Assembly: GCA_015060905.1 (NCBI GenBank)
Contig: SUXQ01000006.1
Coordinates: 62,001 to 126,000, forward strand
Direction: 5' to 3'
Origin: Bacteroidales bacterium
Lineage (GTDB): Bacteria > Bacteroidota > Bacteroidia > Bacteroidales > Bacteroidaceae
DNA length: 64,000 nucleotides
Shown: piece by piece, positions 36,901 through 44,949 of the stretch
Position numbering within the stretch: position 1 is the first letter of the stretch
Layout: the number at the start of each line of letters is the position of its first letter
The notes under the pieces: model-generated
What the model saw: the letters and a program-made list of their open reading frames with translations, nothing else
What the model was told of the DNA's origin: nothing
The model's database searches: none
Position numbers and translations under genes: made by a program

Positions 36901-38123
36901 TTGAGTTTGGTATCGTAACGACGTACCTCTACATCACCGGCAGGCTGTACATCTACTAACAAGCCTTCGGTAATATTCTCATAACCGTTGGGATGAATAC
37001 CTGCATCCACGCTGGGGCCGTGTATCTCGCTATATGTAGTAGAAGCGGTATTGATAACAGTATAGTAATTTTGTTTGTCGCTATTGGGGTTTACGCCCTG
37101 ATGGATAGAGCGGGGGTCGCCTAAGGGGAAGTGGCTGTGACCACAGAATACTACTGCCTGAGGATATTTGTTGAGTATTGGATTGAGTACTCGCATACCC
37201 CATGTGGGCCATGTGTCGCCGTCGCCTTCGCCCGGCCATGTACAGTAACAAGTATTTTTGGGAGGAACGTGGGTAAAGACAAATATAGGCTTTCCGGGAC
37301 ACTCTTTTGCTGCGCGTGCCAACCAGTTTTCAAGTGTGTCACGTACCTCTTTCGGGTAAGCTCCCTCGCCGTTAGAGAGGGATGCGTCGTCGTTGTTCGA
37401 GCCATTTCTATTGCTTATACAGATAAATGGATAACCTTTAATTACAATATATTGGTCGAGGGGGTACTGTTCTCCATCGTTGAAGGCTTTCAATCCATTC
37501 TTATAGGTGGAATTTGCCGCATAATTATCGTGGTTACCCATCATGAAAATAGTCCTATCGACAGGATTGGTAAAATTACCTTTGTTGCTGAACACTTGTA
37601 CAAGCTGCCTGTATTGGTTGGCATCGCCCGTATTAGTAAGGTCGCCTACTACGAAAATAGCATCGAGTTTTTTATGCGATGATATATTTTTAAGCGCACG
37701 AGGAACTTTTACCATAGGTCCCTCGCCCATGGTGTTGCCGAAGTGTACGTCGGAAATTACGGCAAAGGTAGGGGGTGCATATTGTGTCACTTCTATAATC
37801 TGTACATGACCGTCCTTGCCTTTTATTGTTATAAGGGCGGTGCGGTCCTCGTTAGCCTCGCTGGCCTTAACGGAGATTTTCACAGACGCGCTCTCTTTTT
37901 CCACTGTGCACCAATCGGCATCACTTTCTACCTGAAAATTGATGTTTGAACTTACTGCCACAGTTTGCTCGCCACCCGCAAGGTCGAACTGCAAACTTTT
38001 TTCGGCTACGTTAAGATAGGTTGCTCCTTGCTTTGCAACGGAGGTTACAACATAATTCTGAGCGGTGGCAAACTGCAATGCACACGCCAGAATAAGAGTA
38101 TATAATATGTGTAATTTTTTCAT
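33972..38123 (-). CDS. Secreted metallophosphoesterase with BACON and repeated LamG-like modules
   Basis: A 1383-residue exported protein with a signal peptide (ending QFATAQ). A BACON-like domain (about 38-115) precedes a calcineurin-type phosphoesterase (about 118-400) with all metal motifs visible: ISDVHFG, VVGDLT, MMGNHDN, FTHVPP and CGHSHF. A fibronectin-III-like stretch follows, then three LamG-like concanavalin modules (each ending like GAYLFCDEDGEVDDIDVAEI). BACON-like segments lie between them (for example PSFACPEWVHLLRPVPSMGS). BACON and LamG modules usually bind glycans or mucin, so this is probably a surface enzyme targeted to carbohydrate. Its substrate is unknown. A small lectin-like gene lies 11 bases upstream in the same operon. 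Confidence 0.85.
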   Translation of the reverse strand: MKKLHILYTLILACALQFATAQNYVVTSVAKQGATYLNVAEKSLQFDLAGGEQTVAVSSNINFQVESDADWCTVEKESASVKISVKASEANEDRTALITIKGKDGHVQIIEVTQYAPPTFAVISDVHFGNTMGEGPMVKVPRALKNISSHKKLDAIFVVGDLTNTGDANQYRQLVQVFSNKGNFTNPVDRTIFMMGNHDNYAANSTYKNGLKAFNDGEQYPLDQYIVIKGYPFICISNRNGSNNDDASLSNGEGAYPKEVRDTLENWLARAAKECPGKPIFVFTHVPPKNTCYCTWPGEGDGDTWPTWGMRVLNPILNKYPQAVVFCGHSHFPLGDPRSIHQGVNPNSDKQNYYTVINTASTTYSEIHGPSVDAGIHPNGYENITEGLLVDVQPAGDVEVRRYDTKLNEEIQPDNRWLLKAPFDGSQFAYADIRDTYDNIYGKKLRDGLPAPEFASEAAVKIVTTGSGVSVTFPQASDNDVVFRYKVQIINSKGYAVKNRWIFSEFYKNSEMPDSLTVTFGGLEIGAEYTAAVVAYDSYENASEKIVSSTFTPNVGDVIIPQRIGLWKFDSPNDIISNSEGPIQITPGVVASNGYITMNEKLSESNMQYVDGPTATNRALHLSKGSMFKLEPSGKLSSYTIMYDVRVSSFSNYHALLQTSVNNNNDADIFINKSGNVGLNYKTMGYGGQCATDTWHRIVVSVSNGSPAIYVDGEKVTQATFSDVRWEIQSAGAYLFCDEDGEVDDIDVAEIALWDEALNDAQVVTLGFITNEEKMTVAQKEVNLLDEKEFKLTVTSTVEPSFACPEWVHLLRPVPSMGSFTYVFAVDAMPEDVLKRTGELVISAPEGSGITPVTIPLVQKNSNGEIPTAKGVWTFENAENVLANSGDANFTMQAGRMNGKEVTMVDILGSKIEQTAGPASDNKAILLPKDILLNVQFAAASDEKIKNYTIMYDLREEKNNDFNALLQPDLDNATDAMVFINEKAEVGVYANGNWGYGGHVYAGRWHRIILTVKNGIPNAYLDGELVTPGKNDYNGAWCLDPKGCYLFGDENGERMNFEVAEIRYWDEPLSTMQVAALGEIDYKYIYSETKSIELLENKNEFTIDLNSSVIPEFVLPEWIKLVEGTPATGSTTYKFKADDLETAGTREGTISIKEKDGDDVVFVTINVKQEFSGGTLPKCSGKWLFDNATDLYTSSEGSAKLVPYKFGANNSAPTAYASPESATVNVIEGGITLKSSTCFKMELNESENLGNYTVVFDVRVPSHTWRGLLQTNLKNDGDAGIFIKSTGEVGLGVSGFGYAGSVPTNEWCKIAIVVKAGYPSVYINGKLVNTSTSTNSDRWVMDKSGAYLFCDNDGEVADIDIAGIYFWNKAFTAEQIATMGTIE

Positions 38124-38134
38124 GGTCGTCTATT

Positions 38135-38848
38135 TTATTCGATTGATACTTTCTTTGAAACGCTTCCGACGGTAACAATATACACGCCCTTTTCGAGGCT
38201 TGCGTCTTTGCGAAGTTCAATGCCTGCGAGGGTCGTTACCTTATAGTCCGTTGCATTTTCTACAATGATTCTGCGGTCGGCTGTGACTGAAATTACAAAT
38301 TCCTCGGCCGAAATTTCCTCAACTCCTGTGGGAATAATCTCTAGCGCTACCCACGCAAATGCCGAGCCTCCTATATTCTCTTCGTCAAGAACAACGCCCT
38401 CGGCCGATAGTTCCTGAATAGCAAGGTAACGTTCAATTCCGTCACTCTCGATGGCGCTGAACGAATATTGTCCGTCGCCCACCAGCGCAACCTTGAAGCC
38501 TCTGTTCAATGAGTCGAGACCTATGAGAGTAGCATTGTAAATACCCTCGGCGCGCGAGTCGGAAAGAATTTGGTTGCCACTCTTGCGGTTGATAATGTAA
38601 ATGTTCCCGGTCGAAGCATCCTCGACAAATTTCCACTGCTGGCTCTCGTCATTTTCCTCGAGTGCTGCCATGCTGATGGGAAAAACCGCGTCAGCACTTT
38701 CTGTGATTGCAAGATTTTCGACTCCGCTTTTAGCCGACAGCAGATTGTACCAAAATTCATCGCTGCCGTTGCTGTACTTTATCTGCGCATTGACGCTCGT
38801 CACGCAAGCTAACAGAAAAAGGGTGAACGTTAAAATTGTTTGTTTCAT
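38135..38848 (-). CDS. Secreted beta-trefoil lectin-like protein with a C-terminal sorting-like domain
   Basis: A 237-residue protein with a signal peptide (MKQTILTFTLFLLACVTSVN). The middle part resembles a ricin-type beta-trefoil (ESQQWKFVEDASTGNIYIIN, GNQILS, ERYLAIQEL). The last 60 residues (SVTADRRIIVENATDYKVTT, EKGVYIVTVGSVSKKVSIE) look like the C-terminal Ig-like tail common in secreted Bacteroidota proteins, similar to a type IX sorting domain. It is the first gene of a two-gene operon with the metallophosphoesterase. The binding partner is unknown. Confidence 0.7.
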   Translation of the reverse strand: MKQTILTFTLFLLACVTSVNAQIKYSNGSDEFWYNLLSAKSGVENLAITESADAVFPISMAALEENDESQQWKFVEDASTGNIYIINRKSGNQILSDSRAEGIYNATLIGLDSLNRGFKVALVGDGQYSFSAIESDGIERYLAIQELSAEGVVLDEENIGGSAFAWVALEIIPTGVEEISAEEFVISVTADRRIIVENATDYKVTTLAGIELRKDASLEKGVYIVTVGSVSKKVSIE

Positions 38849-39087
38849 AATTACTTTTATTTTATTTATTATAGATTTTTTTACTTTGTTTATATGGCTT
38901 TTGAGAAATTACACTCTTTTCTGCAAAGAAAAGATTTTTATGCAATAAAAACAAATGAATATTGAAGAATAACAAAAAATGTTTTTTTATGGTGGCAGAC
39001 AAGTTATTGTTTTTATGCTTGCGACGATAGTGTTAATTCTGCAACCTACCGGGGGCAATGTTGCATTACTTTTGCTACAAAAAAAGT

Positions 39088-42000
39088 ATGCAAAAGATTA
39101 ATATTCCCTTTTTAGGACTCACGACAAACAGCGAGGCACGAGGCATAAAAGATGGCGAGTGCAGCATAATGCACAACCTTACAGCCGACGGTGGCGGCAC
39201 AAAAGTAATTACTCCGCCCACAAAAGGCGTTGCAGTATCGGCCTACAAATACAAAGAGTATTTTCACGAGAAGGCTGAACAGTGGCTCTTTATCAAGCAG
39301 AGCAATGTGTACGACGAAAATGGTGTACGTGTAAACACCCTCAATGGAGAAGCTGACGGAACGGTAGAAGAGCTCTCTTTTATGGGTAACATTGTAATAA
39401 TGTACTGTCCCGACGGGGTGCGTTACGCAATTTACGACAGCGATTATCGTTATCTGGGAAAATTACCCACTCTGCCAAAAATGAATATCAACATAAAGCC
39501 GTTGCACATAACCACCCTCAGCGATTCTAAATATTACACCGAAGAGGCCGACCTTTCCGAAACAGACGAGGGCCTGCGATGGATAAATGCCTCAAAAGGA
39601 TATTTCGACGAGTGTCTGAGCGCACTTTACAACAAAGGAGCATTTATCGACCGTACACTCTTTCGCATGGCGGCCCGTCTTTTCGATGGCAGCTATATTT
39701 GCTATTCTCCCGTATATTATGTCGAGGATACTGATACAATGATCGAGAATATAGGCTACTATTGGTTGGGTGCAAGCTACAGCATCGGACGCGATAATAA
39801 AAATTTCTTCTCGCGCAAACTCAGTACCACAAGCTCGCACAGCTCACAATTTTTCACTTCGGTGCGCGGCTTTATTCCTACATTTACGCTAAAAGATTAC
39901 AACCTTAAAAATTGGCGCGATATTATTGTTGCGATAGAATTGTTTGCGACCCCTTCTATAATGGGGCACGAAAGCCGTAACGACTCGATGGCTACAAAGA
40001 GTGTGTATCTTGATTCAGGCAGTGCAATGGGGCAGGCAAGCGCGAATATTACGACAATGGGCGGTTACGACCGATACGTCTGGAAAGGAGCAAAAAAGAT
40101 ACGCGAAGAGGTTGCCGACGCGTCGCTCTTCTATAAAATAGCAGAATTTGACCTTGAGGGCAACGAAGTGTGGCGACTCGACAACACCTCACCCTCGCAG
40201 CTTGCTGTTCAGACACGATTGCCGCTTAACGAGCAGCCACACGAATTAAATTCGGCGGCTTTTAAATATATATACAACAGCAAGATGCATCTTGCCGGGG
40301 TAAATGAAATTTTTGCCGACGCGTACAAGAATTACGCTATTGCAGCCCGCAGCTCCGAGGCGGTCATTCAAATAACATCGGTGGTGACCATCAGCACCGA
40401 GCAGGGCGAGCGTCAAGTAGTTACAACCTCCAAGGGGCCTTCCCTGCACAAACGTGACGATAAGTATATGTTGCCCCCTCTGTTGCATTATGCCGATGCG
40501 AGGGCAAAGAATCTGCGAATATATGTAGCTTATTCCGGTGCTTTAAATTACAGGCCTGCCGAGTACAAGGATTTTCCGCTGACGGCGCACAAGGCTCTTA
40601 ATATAGCCTATTATCTGAATGGTGCCAATTATGGCAATGAACATAATGTAGAGGTTACAAACAGCTCCTCAATTTACACGGTGGAGGTAGATGATTCTAA
40701 CAAAGAAAATGCTTTTGTTGCTGCTGTAAAAAAAGCAATCCCCGACCGTAGCGACTATTCGGGTACATATATATTTACAAACACTAGTTTTTTTTATTGG
40801 AATCTAAAGGTAACCTTTACGGATAATTCTGTTGCCGAGAAAGAAAATGTGACTCTTTATGGCTTTGGTCTCAGAGCTTTAACAACGGGAGTATCAGACG
40901 TCGGGGCGGGTGACACTGTTACCGTCAAGCTGGAGTATGGCACAGGAATGCTCGCCGGCCTTAAGCCCATAGAGGTTGGTGGCGAGGGGTGGAATACATT
41001 GACAACTAATGATGCTGATTTTACTTACGATTCGAGCAACAAGATTACAGGCTTCAGCCTTAAAAATGTCAAAGAGAATAGAAATTATACGCGAAGCAAT
41101 GTGTTGCGGGTATCCAATGTGGATAATCCCTTCTTTTTCCCCGCGAAAAACACCTATTCTTTCGACGCTGATATTGTGGCTCTGTGCAGTAACACCGTTG
41201 CAGTGTCGCAAGGACAATTCGGACAGCACCCTCTTTATGTTTTTACCAACGAGGGAGTGTGGCTGATGAGTGTCGATGCCTCGGGCGCGGGAAGCTATCT
41301 TGCTCAGATACCCTGTTCGCGCGAAATTTGTAACAATGCAGCCGGCGTTACCGTTACCACACGCGGGGTTGTGTTTCCAACCACTAAAGGGCTGATGCTT
41401 ATAAACGGTAGCGAGGTTGTGAATATTTCCGAAGTACTTTCGGGGCTGCACACACCCGAACTTGTGCGCGACGGTGACATTATCGGCAGTATCTGCAACA
41501 TTGTAGGAAGGGGGAGCGTACAAGGCGCAACAGCTTTTCTCGACTATCTGCCCGAGGCTTTTACAGCCTTCGACTATAATGCGAACCTTCTATATGTGTG
41601 TAACCCCGCTTACGACTATGTTTATGTTTATAATAATGCGTCGGGAGTGTGGAGCACCGCCGACGGCCGTTACTCTGTAAAGGTGGAATACTCCGACAAA
41701 CTTATTCTGGGGTGCGAGTATCGTGGCGACAGTGGCTACGAGTATGTGCGCTACACTTTCGACAAGCAGAATAGCAGTGTCGTAGGGGTGCCTGTGGTTG
41801 TTGTTACGCGCGGTTGCAGTTTCTCGACGATGAGTTTCAAGCGCGTGTCGCGTGCGGCTCTGCGTGCAACCTTTCATGCAGCAAAGATGGGATTCTACAC
41901 TCTTGGCAGCGTCGATGGCGTTAATTGGACGCTTGTCGGCGGACGCGACTTTTCAAAAGAATCGGCAGCATTGCATCGTGACGTTGTAACATCCTTTGCC

Positions 42001-42117
42001 CGCTCGCGAGCCTGCCGTTACTTCTCTTTTGCCTTTGTGGGCGAGCTTAGAAACGATGCACGTCTCGCGCTTATAGAGGTTGCCGCACAGACTGATTTTG
42101 AACGTAGAATAAGATAA
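39088..42117 (+). CDS. Orphan phage-type virion protein (stabilization/tail-like)
   Basis: A 1009-residue protein from the ATG at 39088 (MQKINIPFLGLTTNSEARGI); ten upstream codons are open but overlap a possible -7 box. It has no signal peptide or membrane helix. The N-terminus (ECSIMHNLTADGGGTKVITP) and the C-terminal half (NPFFFPAKNTYSFDADIVAL, VSQGQFGQHPLYVFTNEGVW, IPCSREICNNAAGVTVTTRG) resemble, from memory, large tail or 'stabilization' proteins of podovirus-like and crAss-like phages of Bacteroidota. No capsid, terminase, portal, integrase or lysis gene is nearby; neighbours are secreted chromosomal proteins. The frame is intact, so it is either a retained prophage remnant or a domesticated gene. 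Other possibilities remain open. Confidence 0.55.
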   Translation: MQKINIPFLGLTTNSEARGIKDGECSIMHNLTADGGGTKVITPPTKGVAVSAYKYKEYFHEKAEQWLFIKQSNVYDENGVRVNTLNGEADGTVEELSFMGNIVIMYCPDGVRYAIYDSDYRYLGKLPTLPKMNINIKPLHITTLSDSKYYTEEADLSETDEGLRWINASKGYFDECLSALYNKGAFIDRTLFRMAARLFDGSYICYSPVYYVEDTDTMIENIGYYWLGASYSIGRDNKNFFSRKLSTTSSHSSQFFTSVRGFIPTFTLKDYNLKNWRDIIVAIELFATPSIMGHESRNDSMATKSVYLDSGSAMGQASANITTMGGYDRYVWKGAKKIREEVADASLFYKIAEFDLEGNEVWRLDNTSPSQLAVQTRLPLNEQPHELNSAAFKYIYNSKMHLAGVNEIFADAYKNYAIAARSSEAVIQITSVVTISTEQGERQVVTTSKGPSLHKRDDKYMLPPLLHYADARAKNLRIYVAYSGALNYRPAEYKDFPLTAHKALNIAYYLNGANYGNEHNVEVTNSSSIYTVEVDDSNKENAFVAAVKKAIPDRSDYSGTYIFTNTSFFYWNLKVTFTDNSVAEKENVTLYGFGLRALTTGVSDVGAGDTVTVKLEYGTGMLAGLKPIEVGGEGWNTLTTNDADFTYDSSNKITGFSLKNVKENRNYTRSNVLRVSNVDNPFFFPAKNTYSFDADIVALCSNTVAVSQGQFGQHPLYVFTNEGVWLMSVDASGAGSYLAQIPCSREICNNAAGVTVTTRGVVFPTTKGLMLINGSEVVNISEVLSGLHTPELVRDGDIIGSICNIVGRGSVQGATAFLDYLPEAFTAFDYNANLLYVCNPAYDYVYVYNNASGVWSTADGRYSVKVEYSDKLILGCEYRGDSGYEYVRYTFDKQNSSVVGVPVVVVTRGCSFSTMSFKRVSRAALRATFHAAKMGFYTLGSVDGVNWTLVGGRDFSKESAALHRDVVTSFARSRACRYFSFAFVGELRNDARLALIEVAAQTDFERRIR

Positions 42118-42318
42118 AAAAGCAGTGTGATATTTGTCTTATATGTGCAAAAGTCTGATAGATAATAGTTTATTTTTTAATTTTCTTTTTATAAATTTGT
42201 CAAATTTGAAACATTTAATATCATTTTTGAAAATCAAAAATAGTAAATACATTCTTAAATTTGCAGCAAACGTTTATGTGAAAATTGAAAAATATTTATT
42301 TTTTAACTGAATAAGCCT

Positions 42319-44889
42319 ATGAAAAAGACATTATGCATTTTTAAAGTGCTTGCTGTTGCAATAGCCCTTGTGTTTGTTTATAGTTGCGGAACAAGGACTG
42401 CATCCGAGGTTGGAACACTTGTCGATGCCCTTGATGAATCTGCGTGGGGCGCGTCAAAATGGATATCTGTGGTTGATGCACCCATAATAAGCGACCACAA
42501 TATAGAGCGTGCCGCCGATGGCGCAAGCTGGTTCGTTTCCACAGTGAAAAACGAACAGAAGGTAATTTCTGCCAAATGGATGACCACAGGATTGGGCGTG
42601 TTTCAATTATGGTTAAACGGACAGCCTGTTGGAAAGGAAGTTCTTAAGCCCGGCTTTACAAATCCATTCAAGACTAAACTTTCGTTTACTTATGATGTTA
42701 CCGGCGCTTTTCGCTGCAAGGCAGGCGCCGAGAATATACTCTCGGCACAGGTGACTCCCGGATGGTGGGGCGACAAAATTGTCACTCCCGGCGGAAACAA
42801 GGGAATGTACGGCACAAAATGCGCTTTTCGCGGCGTACTTGAACTTACATTTGCCGACGGCTCTACAAAATTGTACGGAACGGACCTTGAAAATTGGAAG
42901 GCAGGCATTGCCGGCCCGGTGAAACATGCGGCAATCTTTGACGGCGAGGAATATGACGCCCGAGAAAAGATGGGATTCGAATGTGTAGAGACACTCTCTG
43001 CACCCGAGGAAAATAAAGAGTTTCGAGGCAAGATTTTCCCCACCAATGGTGCCGAAGTTTATATGCGTCACGACCTTACGTTGCGCCCTGTAAAGGCTTA
43101 TCTGTGGAGCGGGGTAGAAGGCAATAAAGAGAATGAGTATGGAAAAGTTGTTGTTACCAAAGAATTTGCGCCCGGCGAGCCAATGACCATCAAACAGGGC
43201 GAGACTCTTGTGGTCGATTTTGGACAGAATTGCGCCGCTGTACCTTCGTTCGAGTTTAAGGGTAAGGAAGGTACTGTGCTCACATGCTTGCCCGGTGAAA
43301 TTCTAAACGATGGCAACGGTGCCCGCAGTCGCGGAATGGACGGTCCCGAGGGTAGTGTGCACCGCGAGAATCTACGCGCCCATAAAAATTGTTTCCGTCT
43401 GCTCTATACGTTCGCCGGTACTAAGAATTTTGAAACATACTATCCACGCTGCACATTCTTCGGTTACCGTTTCGTGTCAATCACTGCAACAGACGAGGTT
43501 ACCATAAAATCAATAGCTTCTATCCCCGTAACATCTATCGCCAAAGAAATAGAAATTGGCACTATTACCACAGGCAACGACCTTGTGAACAAACTTATCT
43601 CAAATACCTATTGGGGACAACTTTCCAACTATCTGTCTGTGCCCACCGACTGTCCGCAACGTAACGAGCGACTCGGGTGGACAGCCGACACTCAGGTATT
43701 TACCGAGACAGGCTCTTTCTTTGCCAATACCGCGAATTTCTTCCACAAATGGATGCGTGACATGCGCGACAGCCAGAATAAATTAGGCGGATTCCCCGGA
43801 GTTGCACCTTTGGCGCAATATGGCAACGAGAAAATGCGTTTAGGGTGGGCCGATGCGGGAATTATAGTTCCTTGGACCATTTGGAAACAGTTTGGCGACA
43901 CGCAGATTGTCGATGAAAATTGGGATGCGATGAATCTGTTCATGAATCACATTAACGACACTAAATACAATCACGAAACTCTTCGTGGCGAGAATGGTAA
44001 CTATCAGTGGGCCGATTGGCTCAGCTATGAACCTTTAGAGAGTTGCAGCGGACGGGCCTTTTCGTCCGAAGGACCTTTGCCCGAGGCTCTTGCTTATTGG
44101 AACTATCTGAGCGCATCCTATTGGGTGATTGATGCAGACATGATGGCTAATATGGCCGGGGCTACCGGACGCGATGCAGGTAAATACCGGCAGATGGCCG
44201 ACTCGGCAAGAATTTATATCAGAGAGAATTTCATAAACCCCGACGGAACTTTTAAGACCGAAATTCTAAATACTATGCAGACACCGGCACTCTTTGCCCT
44301 GAAGAACAAAATTGTTGATGGCGAGGCAAAAGAAAATATGATTGCTCGTCTGCGCGAGAATTTCAAGCAGCATGATAATTGCTTGCAGACAGGTTTTTTG
44401 GGCACCTCTATCCTTATGGGTACGCTCACAGAGAATGGAATGTCGGATATTGCCTACGAACTGCTTTTCCAGCGTAAAAATCCCAGTTGGCTCTATTCTA
44501 TTGACAATGGTGCAACTACTATTTGGGAACGTTGGAACAGCTATATGCTTGATAAGGGAATGGGCCCGCGTGGCATGAACAGTTTCAATCATTATGCTTA
44601 CGGTTGCGTGTGCGAGTGGATATGGGAGACTGTTGCAGGAATAGCCGCCGACACTGCTGTCCCCGGGTTTAAGCATATAATAATGAAGCCTGTACCCGAC
44701 AAACGATTGGGACACATGACAGCCGAATATAATTCTGCTGCAGGCCTTATAAAGAGTGCGTGGCGATACGAGGGTGACGTGTGGACATGGGAATTTACAA
44801 TCCCCGAGGGAGCTACTGCCAGCGTGACACTGCCGGGGGAAACAGAAGCACAGGTATACGAGGCAGGAACCTACACTGTTACCAAGTAA
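42319..44889 (+). CDS. GH78 family alpha-L-rhamnosidase lipoprotein
   Basis: An 856-residue lipoprotein (lipobox VFVYSC). The N-terminal beta-sandwich domains (about 40-400, including LGVFQLWLNGQPVGKEVLKP and VVDFGQNCAAVPSFEFKGKE) precede the (alpha/alpha)6 catalytic barrel with the GH78 signature SVPTDCPQRNERLGWTADTQ, containing the general acid Glu, and NGATTIWERWNSY with the probable base Glu. A C-terminal beta domain ends the protein. GH78 enzymes remove terminal L-rhamnose from pectin and glycosides. It is preceded by a -7-like TAAATTTGC at 42256-42264 and ends at a strong terminator. No SusC/SusD pair is in the window. Confidence 0.9.
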   Translation: MKKTLCIFKVLAVAIALVFVYSCGTRTASEVGTLVDALDESAWGASKWISVVDAPIISDHNIERAADGASWFVSTVKNEQKVISAKWMTTGLGVFQLWLNGQPVGKEVLKPGFTNPFKTKLSFTYDVTGAFRCKAGAENILSAQVTPGWWGDKIVTPGGNKGMYGTKCAFRGVLELTFADGSTKLYGTDLENWKAGIAGPVKHAAIFDGEEYDAREKMGFECVETLSAPEENKEFRGKIFPTNGAEVYMRHDLTLRPVKAYLWSGVEGNKENEYGKVVVTKEFAPGEPMTIKQGETLVVDFGQNCAAVPSFEFKGKEGTVLTCLPGEILNDGNGARSRGMDGPEGSVHRENLRAHKNCFRLLYTFAGTKNFETYYPRCTFFGYRFVSITATDEVTIKSIASIPVTSIAKEIEIGTITTGNDLVNKLISNTYWGQLSNYLSVPTDCPQRNERLGWTADTQVFTETGSFFANTANFFHKWMRDMRDSQNKLGGFPGVAPLAQYGNEKMRLGWADAGIIVPWTIWKQFGDTQIVDENWDAMNLFMNHINDTKYNHETLRGENGNYQWADWLSYEPLESCSGRAFSSEGPLPEALAYWNYLSASYWVIDADMMANMAGATGRDAGKYRQMADSARIYIRENFINPDGTFKTEILNTMQTPALFALKNKIVDGEAKENMIARLRENFKQHDNCLQTGFLGTSILMGTLTENGMSDIAYELLFQRKNPSWLYSIDNGATTIWERWNSYMLDKGMGPRGMNSFNHYAYGCVCEWIWETVAGIAADTAVPGFKHIIMKPVPDKRLGHMTAEYNSAAGLIKSAWRYEGDVWTWEFTIPEGATASVTLPGETEAQVYEAGTYTVTK

Positions 44890-44904
44890 CTTAGTTGTTG
44901 GAGA

Positions 44905-44944
44905 AATATAAGCGGGTCAAAATTAATTTTGACCCGCTTATATT
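44905..44944. terminator. Bidirectional terminator with a 20-bp perfect palindrome
   Basis: AATATAAGCGGGTCAAAATT and its exact complement form one 40-base palindrome between the convergent rhamnosidase and FadL-like genes. Confidence 0.92.
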
Positions 44945-44949
44945 GGTTT

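Noticed and set aside
39088-42117. An integrated prophage around the phage-type gene
   Set aside because: No integrase, terminase, portal, capsid or lysis gene and no attachment repeats are visible in the flanking sequence; only the single gene is supported.
42118-44889. A polysaccharide utilization locus around the GH78 gene
   Set aside because: No SusC/SusD pair, hybrid sensor or further glycoside hydrolase is adjacent; GH127 is 4 kb away on the other strand with unrelated genes between.
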